Positions 29,583-38,900 of a stretch of 64,000 nt of DNA are shown piece after piece. Position 1 is the first letter of the stretch. Each line of letters starts with the position of its first letter. The stretch lies in the NCBI RefSeq assembly GCF_011761265.1, contig NZ_JAAOZB010000002.1, forward strand, positions 744,001 to 808,000, written 5' to 3'. The DNA is from Microbacterium halimionae. GTDB taxonomy: Bacteria > Actinomycetota > Actinomycetes > Actinomycetales > Microbacteriaceae. Under the pieces are notes generated by a model, which searched no databases, was not told where the DNA came from, and saw nothing but the letters and a program-made list of their open reading frames with translations. Position numbers and translations under genes: made by a program.

Positions 29583-30272
29583 TCAGGAATCGCCCGGAAC
29601 AACATCCCATTCGTAGGCAAGAATGACGAGATGAATGCGGTCGCGAGCCTGCAGCTTGCCGAGTATGCGACCGACGTGTGTTTTGACGGTCGACTCGCTG
29701 AGAAAGAGAACTGTCGCGATCTCCGCATTTGTTTTTCCGTCGGCGATCTCACGAAAGACATCCAGCTCTCGGGGTGTCAGCTCGGCGAGCGGCAGGGACT
29801 GCGTTGGTGTTTCGCTTGTCCCGGACGGGACACGATGCGAAAAGAGATCGAGCATCTTTCGTGTGACGCGTGGCGAAAGCATCGCGTCGCCGTTGTGAAC
29901 AGCACGGATCGCTGACGTTAGCTCGGGAGCGCGTACGTCCTTGAGGAGAAAGCCGCTTGCTCCGGCGTGCAGCGCACCGAAGGCGTATTCATCGAGGTCG
30001 AATGTCGTCAGCACGATGATGCGCGCCGACGGCTGCGCACTCACGATCTGTCTCGTCGCTGTGATGCCATCGATGCGTGGCATCCGGACGTCCATAAGAA
30101 TCACATCGGGTTTCAGTGCCATCGCCCGCTCGATGCCTTCGGAGCCATCCGATGCTTCGCCGACGACATCAACATCGTCTTCGGCATCGAGAATCATCCG
30201 GAAGCCCATCCGGATGAGCTGTTGGTCATCAACGATAAGGACGCTGATGGGAGTTGACGCACTTTCAGGCAC
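29583..30272 (-). CDS. Response regulator, NarL/LuxR type
   Basis: The 229-residue regulator has a receiver domain with phospho-acceptor Asp61 (VILMDVRMPRIDG) and a C-terminal LuxR-type helix-turn-helix (LTPRELDVFREI to STVKTHVGRILGKL). Its start overlaps the end of the histidine kinase gene by 8 nt, and the pair follows an ABC-2 exporter. The likely job is to control that exporter in response to a membrane-sensed signal. Confidence 0.93.
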   Translation of the reverse strand: MPESASTPISVLIVDDQQLIRMGFRMILDAEDDVDVVGEASDGSEGIERAMALKPDVILMDVRMPRIDGITATRQIVSAQPSARIIVLTTFDLDEYAFGALHAGASGFLLKDVRAPELTSAIRAVHNGDAMLSPRVTRKMLDLFSHRVPSGTSETPTQSLPLAELTPRELDVFREIADGKTNAEIATVLFLSESTVKTHVGRILGKLQARDRIHLVILAYEWDVVPGDS

Positions 30273-31521
30273 GAGTGTCTTCTTTCGGGATGCGGGCGCG
30301 AAGACGCCAGATTGAGTCTGCGACGAACCCGGCCGTCATCGTTCCGCCGACGAAGGTAAGCCGCTCTCCCAGGCCTTTGAGACCGTAGCCGGAGCCCTGC
30401 GATGGCTCCGAGGGATGCGCGCCATCGTTTTCAATGCTGACTTCGATCTCGTTATCGGTGTAGATGACCGACAATGAGATCTGCGCGGGGTCGTGGCTGT
30501 ATCGCATTGCGTTGGTGAGTCCTTCGCGTGCGATGCGGAGGACAGCAAGGCGTGCTGCGGAGGACCCTCCAGGCTCACCCGAAGTGCTCAGCACGACGCG
30601 GAATCCGGCCGCTCGGGCGGCATCCACCAATTCTGAAAGCGAAGATGCGAGATCAGGCACCAACGGAACGATGTCGTTGTTGTCGTCGTCTCTCAACACA
30701 CCAAGCATGACGCGCATTTCGTCGAGCGCGCTCCGTGCCGTGCCTGCGATGGCTCGATTCGCTTCTGCGGCGCGTTCGCGGTCATTTGTCACACTGGCAC
30801 CTTCTGAGAGCGCGACGATCACTGTGAGCGAATGGGAGACAATGTCGTGCATTTCGCGGGCGATGCGTGTGCGTTCGGCCGCTGCCGCGAGCCGTGAGTG
30901 TTGATTGCGCTCGATCAAGATCTGGCGTGAGCGACCGATAAGGGCCTCAAGGTATCGCTTGCGGTTGCCGACGTTGATGCCGATGAGTACGCCGAGGAGC
31001 AGCAAGAATATAGCGCTCACATTGACGTTGATCGTCGTCATTCCATTTGCACCTGCCATTGAAATCGAAATCCACGAAACAACTGCGAACAGCACGATGG
31101 CGGAACCAAACGCGTACCAGCTCGCACGAGCGTTTCGATAAACGGCAATGGAGTAGATCGCGACGAGAGCCGCAGGCCCCAGCAATTCGACCCCGCCGCC
31201 TTCGAGAAGAAGGAGTGGCGCCACTGCGGCGATGAAGACAAGGATCGGCCAGCGGCGTCGCCAGACGAGGGCGACGCATCCACCCACCGTCAACGCAATG
31301 GTCGCCGCGACTGTTGCGCTGCTCGGCTCGACGCTCGTACTAGCGGAGACTCGAGCACCGGCAGCCGACAGAAGGAGGGCAAGCGTTGCGATCAGGATGT
31401 CGGTGGCGAGCGGATGCCGTGCCCAAAACCTCCGCACGACACCGGGAGGGCGAGGCAGGCGCAGCTCATCCTCGGGGGAGCCAGCGGCCCCGCCGAGGAT
31501 GAACGCTTGAGAATCGTGCAC
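30265..31521 (-). CDS. Sensor histidine kinase (HisKA_3/NarX type)
   Basis: The 418-residue kinase has about five or six membrane segments between residues 40 and 185, a short extracellular part, and a cytoplasmic DHp domain with His225 in RIAREMHDIVSHSL. The ATPase domain shows NAMRYSHDPAQISL and GYGLKGLGERL. Almost no extracytoplasmic domain is present, as in intramembrane-sensing kinases linked to ABC exporters. GTG 31521 lies 6 nt after TAGAGT, whose TAG is the permease stop codon. Confidence 0.93.
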   Translation of the reverse strand: MHDSQAFILGGAAGSPEDELRLPRPPGVVRRFWARHPLATDILIATLALLLSAAGARVSASTSVEPSSATVAATIALTVGGCVALVWRRRWPILVFIAAVAPLLLLEGGGVELLGPAALVAIYSIAVYRNARASWYAFGSAIVLFAVVSWISISMAGANGMTTINVNVSAIFLLLLGVLIGINVGNRKRYLEALIGRSRQILIERNQHSRLAAAAERTRIAREMHDIVSHSLTVIVALSEGASVTNDRERAAEANRAIAGTARSALDEMRVMLGVLRDDDNNDIVPLVPDLASSLSELVDAARAAGFRVVLSTSGEPGGSSAARLAVLRIAREGLTNAMRYSHDPAQISLSVIYTDNEIEVSIENDGAHPSEPSQGSGYGLKGLGERLTFVGGTMTAGFVADSIWRLRARIPKEDTRA

Positions 31522-31527
31522 GGCGTG

Positions 31528-31533
31528 ACTCTA
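31528..31533 (-). promoter_or_regulatory. Candidate internal -10 box overlapping the permease stop codon
   Basis: TAGAGT begins with the TAG stop of the permease gene (31533-31531) and ends 6 nt before the kinase GTG. It matches the arrangement at mnmA (5180-5185) and could give the kinase-regulator pair separate leaderless expression. Confidence 0.45.
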
Positions 31534-32385
31534 CGCGTCGCGCATTCTCAACACAGCAGCACCTCCGACAAGTGCAAGCAATGCCCATGCGATCAGCGTG
31601 GCGATGGCTGGCCACGTCTCAAGTGCATTTCCGGACATGCCGCTGCCCATGAAGAGCGATTGGCCAGCATTGGACGGCGCGTAGCTTGCGATCGTCTGGA
31701 TCCAGGCGTAGCTGTCGGCGCGGGGGAAGAATAAGAACAGGATTGGTGCGACGAAGACGAGTCCGATTCCAATCGCGAGTGCGCCGGGGCCGTTCCGGAT
31801 GACGAAGCCGATACCGACGCCCAAGATCGAGATCAGGCCGAGGTAAAGAGCTGCGCCGAGAAGCGGCATGAGTGAAGATGACAGATCACTGAAGTCGAGT
31901 GATGCGTCGCCCAGGATGGGTGCCGTGACCGCAACTGAGATTGCGAATGAGATCAGGCCGGTGATGAACATCGCGACGCCGACGACAAGTGCCTTCGCGA
32001 GCAGCGATCCGAACCGGCGCGGGGCCGCGGTGAGGGTCGATCTGATCATTCCCGTGGAGTATTCCCCGGTCACGGTGATGGCGCCGAGAATGACCGCAAG
32101 GAGTTGAGTAAGAATCGTACTGAAAACGATTGCCTGCACAGCGGCGTTGTTGGACGCGACCACTGATGCAGAAGCCTCACCGCCGAAAGAAGCAATTGCC
32201 GAGGCCATGAGCGCGCTCAGGCCCGCTGAAAGCACGGTGACAAGACAGATCGACCACCACGTCGATCTGACGGTTGTGAACTTGATCCACTCGGAGCGCA
32301 CGAGGTGCGCGAAGCTGAGGCGGTATGCACTACCACCGGCGGTTGTCGTGTTGCGCGGAGCCTGAACGGTGTCGATGGTGCTCAT
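31531..32385 (-). CDS. ABC-2 type transporter permease
   Basis: The 284-residue protein has six predicted membrane segments and the ABC-2 features VRSEWIKFTTVRSTWW at the N-terminus and GEYSTGMIRSTLTAAPRR between segments 2 and 3. It forms an exporter with the upstream ATPase, whose stop it overlaps by 4 nt. Drug, peptide or lipid export is typical of such pairs; the substrate is unknown here. Confidence 0.9.
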   Translation of the reverse strand: MSTIDTVQAPRNTTTAGGSAYRLSFAHLVRSEWIKFTTVRSTWWSICLVTVLSAGLSALMASAIASFGGEASASVVASNNAAVQAIVFSTILTQLLAVILGAITVTGEYSTGMIRSTLTAAPRRFGSLLAKALVVGVAMFITGLISFAISVAVTAPILGDASLDFSDLSSSLMPLLGAALYLGLISILGVGIGFVIRNGPGALAIGIGLVFVAPILFLFFPRADSYAWIQTIASYAPSNAGQSLFMGSGMSGNALETWPAIATLIAWALLALVGGAAVLRMRDA

Positions 32386-33293
32386 GCGAGGTCCTTTGTT
32401 TTGTACTCGACGTCGTCACCGGTAAGCCGGAGGTACGCGTCTTCGAGGGTTCCAGAAGCTGGTGTCAGTTCGTGCAGGGCAATACCGCGCGCCGCAGCGA
32501 GATCACCGATGTCAGCGGCTTCGACGCCGCTGACATCGAGAAGGTGGGCTTCCTGGCTTGTCGTCGTGACACCGTCACGTTCGAGCGCTGCAGCGAGGAG
32601 AGGTGCCTGAGGGCTCCGTACGCGCACAGACGCGCGAGTCCACTGCTTGACGAGTGCATCGACCGATGCATCCGCGAGTACTTTTCCCCGACCGAGCACG
32701 ATGATGTGGTCTGCTGTCACTGCCATTTCGCTCATCAGATGGCTCGAAAGCAATACGGTTTTTCCTTCCGATGCCGCGTGACGGACGAACCGACGTACCC
32801 ACAACACGCCCTCGGGGTCTAGTCCGTTGACTGGTTCGTCGAGCACAAGCGTGTGCGGGTCGCCAAGGAGCGCGGCCGCAATTCCCAGTCGCTGGCCCAT
32901 GCCGAGCGAGAATCCGCCGGCGCGCTTTTTTGCAACAGAGGTGAGACCCGTGATCTCGATAACTTCATCGACCCGCGAGCGGCGGATGCCGTGGGTCGCC
33001 GCCATCGCGCGCAGATGGTTCCGTGCGCTTCGTCCCGTGTGGACCGCCTTCGCGTCGAGCAGTACGCCGACTTCAGCTAGTGGAGCGCGGAGCTTCGTGT
33101 AGTCACGACCATTCACCGTGACCTGGCCATTGGTGGGCCGGTCGAGGCCGACGATCATGCGCATCGTGGTGGATTTACCTGCGCCGTTCGGGCCGAGGAA
33201 TCCTGTCACTTTGCCGGGTTGGACTGTGAAACTTACATCGGAGACGGCATTTTTGGCCCCGAAGCTCTTGCTGAGGTTCTCTGCAACGATCAT
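32382..33293 (-). CDS. ABC transporter ATP-binding protein
   Basis: The 303-residue ATPase shows Walker A LGPNGAGKSTTMRM, a signature region FSLGMGQRLGIAAALLGDP, Walker B LVLDEPVNGLDPEG and the switch LLSSHLMSEM. The C-terminal extension after residue 215 is typical of BcrA/NatA-type exporters. It is the first gene of an ATPase-permease-kinase-regulator run reading to 29583. A TAACCT box lies 6 nt before ATG 33293. Confidence 0.93.
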   Translation of the reverse strand: MIVAENLSKSFGAKNAVSDVSFTVQPGKVTGFLGPNGAGKSTTMRMIVGLDRPTNGQVTVNGRDYTKLRAPLAEVGVLLDAKAVHTGRSARNHLRAMAATHGIRRSRVDEVIEITGLTSVAKKRAGGFSLGMGQRLGIAAALLGDPHTLVLDEPVNGLDPEGVLWVRRFVRHAASEGKTVLLSSHLMSEMAVTADHIIVLGRGKVLADASVDALVKQWTRASVRVRSPQAPLLAAALERDGVTTTSQEAHLLDVSGVEAADIGDLAAARGIALHELTPASGTLEDAYLRLTGDDVEYKTKDLA

Positions 33294-33299
33294 GTCTTC

Positions 33300-33305
33300 A
33301 GGTTA
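33300..33305 (-). promoter_or_regulatory. Candidate -10 box of the ABC-2 exporter run (leaderless)
   Basis: TAACCT on the minus strand is followed by GAAGAC and ATG 33293. No other start signal is seen between it and the pepN terminator. Confidence 0.5.
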
Positions 33306-33390
33306 GGAAGACATCGCCGCTGCCCGAATCGGACGTGGGTATCATCCTGGTTGGGCACCGTGGCACCACGGGACCATTTCCAGACCAAAA

Positions 33391-33429
33391 GGTGAGTCCC
33401 CACGCCTACGAGAGGCATGGGGACTCACC
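33391..33429 (-). terminator. Intrinsic terminator of pepN
   Basis: GGTGAGTCCCCA and TGGGGACTCACC are perfect 12-bp arms around a 15-nt loop that can pair further. On the minus strand the stem is followed by TTTT. It begins about 20 nt after the pepN stop. Confidence 0.85.
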
Positions 33430-33449
33430 GGATGTGGTGCGTTGGGGTG

Positions 33450-35996
33450 CTAGCTCGCGTCACGTTCCTGCGCGGCAAGTGAGCGAACAGTGCCTGCGAG
33501 ATTCTCGCTCACGAGTCGGCGAAGAGCGCCGGGCGCATCGGAGTTGTCTGCAAGCCAGGCGCGCGTGGCATCGCGAAGGCTCACGTTTGCGAGCGCTGCG
33601 GGGTACAACCCGACAATCAGATAGCTAGCGATCTGGTAGCTGCGGCTGTTCCACACCGGCAGAAGCATGTCGAAGTACGCCGAGACGAAGTCCTCGAGAA
33701 GCTCGGCACTAGCCGGGTTTGTGAAACCGAGTGCCGTCGAGCGAACGATGGTGTTCGGAGCGTCTCCCGAAACGACGAGAGAATCCCACGCTGCGCGCTT
33801 TGCTTCGGCGGTAGGAATCGCAGCTTTTGCCTGGGCTGCGAACTCGCCACCCTTCGCGGTGTTGTCGGATTCGAGAGCAGTATCGATTTCTGATGCCGTC
33901 ACGACGCCACCCGCGGCCAGTGAGACCAAGAGCTGCCACGACAGATCTGTGTCGATCTCCAGGCCTTCGAGGACGTGCTCGCCGTCGCGAAGCGCGCGGA
34001 CGGTCTGCCATTGGGCAGCATTCGATGCAGCCGCCGCAAATGACGTGACGAACTGCAGCTGGCTGTCGCTTCCCTTTTCGGCATGCTGTGCGAGTTCCCA
34101 CAGCGCGTCGGCAACCTTGATGCGAGTGGCCTCGCGCTTGGCTGGAACGACGTAACTGTTGGCCGCGAGCAGAAGCTGGCCGAGGGTGGTTCGAACCGTC
34201 GTCGATTCGCTCTCGGAGCCAATGTTTCGGAGCACGAGATCGACATAGGCGGATGCGGCAGTCTCAGCATCGCGGGTCTGATCCCATGCCGCGCCCCAGA
34301 CGAGGGAGCGGGCCAGAGGGTCACTGATGTCACGAAGGTGCGCGATCGCGGTGGCCAGCGAGCGCTCATCGAGACGGATCTTGGCGTAGGCCAGATCGCT
34401 GTCGTTGAGTAGCACGAGGTCTGGGCGTTCGATACCGATCAGTGCGGGCACATCGGTTCGGTCGCCATCAACATCGATTTCGACGCTGTTGACGCGCTCA
34501 AGGCGGCCATCGCGCAGGCTGTAGAAGCCCACGCCGAGGCGGTGCGGGCGGATTGTCGGGTAGTCGGCCGGCGCTGTCTGCACGATTGCGAACCGTGTGA
34601 TCTTGCCGTCTCTCTCTTCGATGAGCGGCGACAGAGTGTTGACGCCGGCGGTTTCGAGCCACTTCTTGGCCCATTCGCCGAGTTCACGTCCACTCGTGGC
34701 TTCGAGCTCAACGAGCAGGTCGCTCAGTTCGGTGTTGCTCCACTCGTGCTTAGCGAAGTAGGCGGCAACACCGGCGAAGAACTGCTCGACGCCAACCCAT
34801 GCGGCCAGCTGTTTGAGCACTGATCCGCCCTTGGCATATGTAATGCCATCGAAGTTCACCTGTACGTCATCGAGATCGTTGATCTCAGCCACAACCGGGT
34901 GAGTGGAGGGGAGCTGGTCTTGACGGTAAGCCCAGGTCTTTTCCATCGCGTTGAAGGTAGTCCAAGCAGCAGTCCACTCGGTTGCTTCTGCCGTGGCGAT
35001 CGTAGAGGCCCACTCCGCGAACGACTCGTTGAGCCACAGTCCGTTCCACCACTTCATGGTGACGAGGTCACCGAACCACATGTGGGCGAGCTCATGCAGG
35101 ATCGTCACAACGCGGCGTTCCTTGACGGCATCCGTCACCTTGCTGCGGAAGACGTAGGTCTCCGTGAACGTGACAGCGCCAGCGTTCTCCATGGCGCCGG
35201 CGTTGAACTCCGGCACGAAGAGCTGGTCATACTTGGCGAACGGGTAGGGATAGTTGAACTTCTCTTCGTAGTACGCAAAGCCCTCACGGGTTTTGTCGAA
35301 GATGTAGTCAGCATCAAGGTGCTGCCACAGGCTCTTGCGACCGAAGACTCCGAGCGGGATGACGCGGCCTGATGCGCTCGTGAGTTCTGAGTACGTCGAC
35401 TCATACGGACCGGCGATTAAGGCCGTGATGTATGACGAGATGCGGGGCGTCGGCTCGAAGGCCCACGTCGCGGATCCGTTGCCGTGGTCTTCTGGAGCGC
35501 TCGCTTCGGGTGAGTTCGAAATGACCTTCCACGCGGCGGGTGCTGTCACCGTGAACGTGAACGCAGCTTTGAGGTCGGGCTGCTCGAACACGGCGTACAT
35601 GCGACGCGAGTCGGGGACCTCGAACTGTGAGTAGAGATACACCTCTTCGTCTACGGGGTCAACGAAACGGTGCAGTCCTTCGCCAGTGTTGGTGTACACA
35701 CAGTTGGCATCGACGACAAGCTCGTTTTCAGCGGCGAGGTCGTCAAGCGAGATGCGCGAGTCAGCGAACGCAGTCGCTGGGTCGATAGCGCGTCCGTTGA
35801 GTGTGATCGAGTGCACATCACGTGCGATGAGGTCTATAAAGGTGCTGGCACCGGCGGTTGCTGCGAAGCGCACAGTCGATCGCGAACGGAATATCTCCGG
35901 TCCTGTTGTCAGGTCGAGCGCGATGTCATAGGAGCGGGTGTCGACGACGGCACGGCGCTCCTGTGCTTCGATTCGGGTGAGGTTCTCTCCAGGCAC
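33450..35996 (-). CDS. pepN: Aminopeptidase N (M1 family)
   Basis: PepN is a cytosolic zinc aminopeptidase completing peptide breakdown. The 848-residue protein shows the exopeptidase motif GAMEN at about 267-271 and HELAHMWFG at about 301-309, with the third zinc ligand near Glu324, and the long C-terminal ERAP1-like domain. The frame extends to 36044, but GTG 35996 gives the family start PGENLTRIEAQERR and has GGGAG upstream. It is divergent from the ferrochelatase gene, with 146 nt between. Confidence 0.94.
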   Translation of the reverse strand: MPGENLTRIEAQERRAVVDTRSYDIALDLTTGPEIFRSRSTVRFAATAGASTFIDLIARDVHSITLNGRAIDPATAFADSRISLDDLAAENELVVDANCVYTNTGEGLHRFVDPVDEEVYLYSQFEVPDSRRMYAVFEQPDLKAAFTFTVTAPAAWKVISNSPEASAPEDHGNGSATWAFEPTPRISSYITALIAGPYESTYSELTSASGRVIPLGVFGRKSLWQHLDADYIFDKTREGFAYYEEKFNYPYPFAKYDQLFVPEFNAGAMENAGAVTFTETYVFRSKVTDAVKERRVVTILHELAHMWFGDLVTMKWWNGLWLNESFAEWASTIATAEATEWTAAWTTFNAMEKTWAYRQDQLPSTHPVVAEINDLDDVQVNFDGITYAKGGSVLKQLAAWVGVEQFFAGVAAYFAKHEWSNTELSDLLVELEATSGRELGEWAKKWLETAGVNTLSPLIEERDGKITRFAIVQTAPADYPTIRPHRLGVGFYSLRDGRLERVNSVEIDVDGDRTDVPALIGIERPDLVLLNDSDLAYAKIRLDERSLATAIAHLRDISDPLARSLVWGAAWDQTRDAETAASAYVDLVLRNIGSESESTTVRTTLGQLLLAANSYVVPAKREATRIKVADALWELAQHAEKGSDSQLQFVTSFAAAASNAAQWQTVRALRDGEHVLEGLEIDTDLSWQLLVSLAAGGVVTASEIDTALESDNTAKGGEFAAQAKAAIPTAEAKRAAWDSLVVSGDAPNTIVRSTALGFTNPASAELLEDFVSAYFDMLLPVWNSRSYQIASYLIVGLYPAALANVSLRDATRAWLADNSDAPGALRRLVSENLAGTVRSLAAQERDAS

Positions 35997-36142
35997 TACG
36001 TTGCTCCCAGGTTCGGGGTGGATGCTTCGTGAGGCTGAGCTCACATGGCGCGCTTGGGCGGATCGCGGCGGCGCGGCATATCAACCCTATCGTCGCCCGC
36101 TGTAGCGATCCAGGAGCGCCGCCGAGGTGCGAGGATAGCAAG

Positions 36143-37309
36143 ATGAGTGTTCCCTTCTCATCTGCCGCCGCCTCCACTGGCGCGCCCCACATCGAAACTC
36201 CCACCGCATACGACGGCATCCTGCTCGCAGGCTTTGGCGGACCCGAGGGCCAGGATGATGTCATCCCCTTCCTCCGTAACGTCACCCGCGGCCGAGGCAT
36301 CCCTGATGAACGGCTCGAGGAGGTTGCGCATCACTATCGCGCCTTTGGCGGGATCAGCCCCATCAACGCACAGAACCGTGCGCTCAAGGCCGCACTCGAA
36401 GACGAACTTGCCCGGCGCGAGATCGACATCCCCATTTACTGGGGCAACCGCAACTGGGCGCCTTATCTCAACGAGGCAGTCCAAGAAGCAGCGGATGCCG
36501 GCGACCACACCCTCCTCGGGCTCGCCACAAGTGCTTACAGCTCGTTCTCAAGCTGTCGTCAGTACCGCGAAGATTACGCACGAGTACTTACCGAAACCGG
36601 GCTGAGCGACACGGTCACGATCGACAAGGTGCGGCAGTTCTTCGATCACCCGGGCTTCGTCGCTCCGTTCGTTGACGGCGTCAAAGCCGCGGTTGTTCAG
36701 ATGCTGGCAGACGGTGAAGAAGCTGACGGCATCCGAATTCTCTTCTCGACCCACTCGGTACCGATGGCTGACGCTGAGCGATCGGGTCCCCGGGATCTTG
36801 ATCTCGGCCCGGGTGGAGCATACGCGGCGCAGCACGAAGCTGTCGCTGCCTACGTGATGTCTGAGGTCACGAGCGAAGTTCCCGCCGCAGCTGTTATCGA
36901 TTGGCAGCTCGTTTATCAGTCGCGTTCGGGCCCGCCGACACAACCCTGGCTCGAGCCCGACGTCTGCGATGTCATTGAGGAGCTTCCCGCGACTGGCGCT
37001 ACCGCCGTCATCGTTGTGCCGCTCGGCTTTGTCAGCGACCACATGGAAGTTATGTGGGACCTCGATACCGAAGCGATGGAAGCCGCGGCTGAAGCTAACC
37101 TTCGTTTCGCGCGGACTCCGACGCCGGGCACTGCCCCCGAGTACGTTGCTGGCCTCGTCGACCTGATCGAAGAGCGCCTCAACGGAACTCCTGTGGCTGA
37201 GCGTCCACACGTCACGAAACTCGGCCCCTGGTTCGACGTGTGCCGACCGGGTTGCTGTGAGAACGTGCGCGCCGGGTTTAAACCTGCCGCCGCCGGTATC
37301 GTCCCGTAA
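36143..37309 (+). CDS. Ferrochelatase (coproporphyrin type, CpfC/HemH)
   Basis: The enzyme inserts Fe2+ into a porphyrin; in Gram-positives the substrate is normally coproporphyrin III. The 388-residue protein shows LLAGFGGPEGQDDVIPFLRN, a metal-site histidine in LFSTHSVPMAD, and FVSDHMEVMWDLD. The C-terminal CRPGCCEN, together with the cysteine in SSFSSCRQY, may ligate a [2Fe-2S] cluster as in other actinobacterial enzymes. The frame extends upstream, but ATG 36143 fits the family; GAGGAT precedes it. No other heme genes are in the window. Confidence 0.92.
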   Translation: MSVPFSSAAASTGAPHIETPTAYDGILLAGFGGPEGQDDVIPFLRNVTRGRGIPDERLEEVAHHYRAFGGISPINAQNRALKAALEDELARREIDIPIYWGNRNWAPYLNEAVQEAADAGDHTLLGLATSAYSSFSSCRQYREDYARVLTETGLSDTVTIDKVRQFFDHPGFVAPFVDGVKAAVVQMLADGEEADGIRILFSTHSVPMADAERSGPRDLDLGPGGAYAAQHEAVAAYVMSEVTSEVPAAAVIDWQLVYQSRSGPPTQPWLEPDVCDVIEELPATGATAVIVVPLGFVSDHMEVMWDLDTEAMEAAAEANLRFARTPTPGTAPEYVAGLVDLIEERLNGTPVAERPHVTKLGPWFDVCRPGCCENVRAGFKPAAAGIVP

Positions 37310-37346
37310 CCGAAGGCAGCGTTTATTCGCCGCTCGCCCAAATCTC

Positions 37347-37352
37347 TAGGAT
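37347..37352 (+). promoter_or_regulatory. Candidate -10 box of rpiB (leaderless)
   Basis: TAGGAT is followed by 6 nt (CGACAC) and ATG 37359, with no Shine-Dalgarno besides the overlapping AGGA. Confidence 0.45.
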
Positions 37353-37358
37353 CGACAC

Positions 37359-37892
37359 ATGCGCATCCACATCGCGACAGATCATGCTGGCCTCGAGTTC
37401 TCGACGGAGTTGCAACGCCATTTGGCGAACGCGGGCCACGAGGTCGTTGACCACGGCCCGATCGCGTACGAGCCGCTCGATGACTATCCCGCTTTTTGTA
37501 TTCGCGCGGCGCAAGCTGTCGTTCGCGACCAAGCTGCGGGAATCGAGACGCTCGGCGTGGTGTTCGGCGGTTCGGGAAACGGTGAACAGATCGCTGCGAA
37601 CAAGGTATTGGGCGTCCGCGCGGCACTCGTGTGGAATCTGTCGACCGCAGAACTTGCGCGACAGCACAACGATGCGAATGTGATTGCTATCGGGGCTCGC
37701 CAGCACACCTTTGCCGAGGCATCCGAACTCATCGATCGATTCATCGCGACACCCTTTTCAGACGAAGAGCGCCATGCGCGCCGCATCGCGCAGCTGGCCG
37801 AGTATGAGACTGACGGGTCTCTCGTGGCCGACCCGCGCGCTGGTCGCACAGGTGTGAGCGCCCCCGATTCGTTCGACCCCGAAGCCGGCTGA
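37359..37892 (+). CDS. rpiB: Ribose-5-phosphate isomerase B
   Basis: RpiB interconverts ribose-5-phosphate and ribulose-5-phosphate. The 177-residue protein shows IHIATDHAGLEFS near the N-terminus, the anion-hole motif GVVFGGSGNGEQIAANK and the conserved HNDANVIAIGAR. The expected catalytic Cys/Ser position is held by Ser in FGGSGNGE, as in the actinobacterial (mycobacterial) enzymes. Its stop overlaps the ATG of the glycosylase gene (TGATG). Confidence 0.94.
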   Translation: MRIHIATDHAGLEFSTELQRHLANAGHEVVDHGPIAYEPLDDYPAFCIRAAQAVVRDQAAGIETLGVVFGGSGNGEQIAANKVLGVRAALVWNLSTAELARQHNDANVIAIGARQHTFAEASELIDRFIATPFSDEERHARRIAQLAEYETDGSLVADPRAGRTGVSAPDSFDPEAG

Positions 37893-38893
37893 TGCCCGAA
37901 GGACATTCCGTCCACCGGATCGCACGCCAATTTGCACGTAATTTTCAAGGCCGCACGGTTGCCGCGTCGAGCCCACAAGGACGGTTTTCTGAGGGGGCGT
38001 CCCTGCTGTCGGGCCGTACGCTCCTCGGTGCGCGCGCCGTGGGCAAGCAGATGTTCTTGGAGTTTGAAGGCGATCTTTGGCTTCGAGTGCACCTCGGCCT
38101 TTACGGTGCATGGGACTTTTCCGGCGAGATTCTCGTGGATTCGACTATTGCTTCGGCGAACGGGCGCATGGGTCAGACCAACCAACGCGGGACTGTTCTC
38201 GAAGACCAAGCAATCATGGATGCAGCGGGTGAAAACTCTCTCGCCTCAATAGGTGCACCGCGAAAAGCTCGGGTGCATGTGCGGATGTCTGAGCAGACGA
38301 AGGGGCTCGCCGAGGATGACGCGGAGTGGCCTCCGCCGATTGTTGGACAGGTGCGACTGCGACTTCTCACAGACTCGACGTGTGCCGACCTCCGCGGGCC
38401 CACAGCGTGTCAAGTGCAGACATCTGATGAGATGGCGGCGTCGGTTGCAAAACTCGGCCCTGATCCGCTCGTTGATGACCCCGCAGTGGGGGAGGAACGC
38501 TTTGTCTCGGTCGTTGCCCGTAAACCTACGGCGATCGGACTTCTCCTGATGGACCAGGCCGTGATCAGTGGCATCGGAAACGTGTATCGCGCCGAGATGC
38601 TCTTTCGCGCCCGCCAAAATCCGCACACGCCCGGGCGGGAGGTTCCAACGGCGACCGTTCGTGAGCTGTGGCGGGACTGGGTTCGTTTGCTGTCGATTGG
38701 CGTTGAGACCGGTCAAATGATGACAATGGACGATCTCGATCCGGAGTCGTACCGTCGCGCCATGGCTTCGCGGGACGACCGCCACTGGGTCTACCACCGT
38801 GCCGGACTGCCATGTCGAGTCTGCGGTACGGCGATATTGCTCGAAGAGGCGGCCGGTCGAAAACTCTACTGGTGCCCCAAATGCCAAGCGTAA
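37892..38893 (+). CDS. DNA glycosylase/AP lyase, Fpg-Nei family (Nei type)
   Basis: The enzyme excises oxidised bases and cleaves abasic sites. The 333-residue protein begins MPEGHSVHR; Pro2 is the Schiff-base nucleophile and PEGH marks the Nei branch. It has H2TH sequence around MDQAVISGIGNVYRAEML and a C-terminal Cys4 zinc finger, C-x2-C-x16-C-x2-C, ending WCPKCQA. A longer-than-usual segment after residue 75 may be a lineage insert. It is coupled to rpiB and probably cotranscribed with paiB. Confidence 0.92.
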   Translation: MPEGHSVHRIARQFARNFQGRTVAASSPQGRFSEGASLLSGRTLLGARAVGKQMFLEFEGDLWLRVHLGLYGAWDFSGEILVDSTIASANGRMGQTNQRGTVLEDQAIMDAAGENSLASIGAPRKARVHVRMSEQTKGLAEDDAEWPPPIVGQVRLRLLTDSTCADLRGPTACQVQTSDEMAASVAKLGPDPLVDDPAVGEERFVSVVARKPTAIGLLLMDQAVISGIGNVYRAEMLFRARQNPHTPGREVPTATVRELWRDWVRLLSIGVETGQMMTMDDLDPESYRRAMASRDDRHWVYHRAGLPCRVCGTAILLEEAAGRKLYWCPKCQA

Positions 38894-38900
38894 GGAAAAG

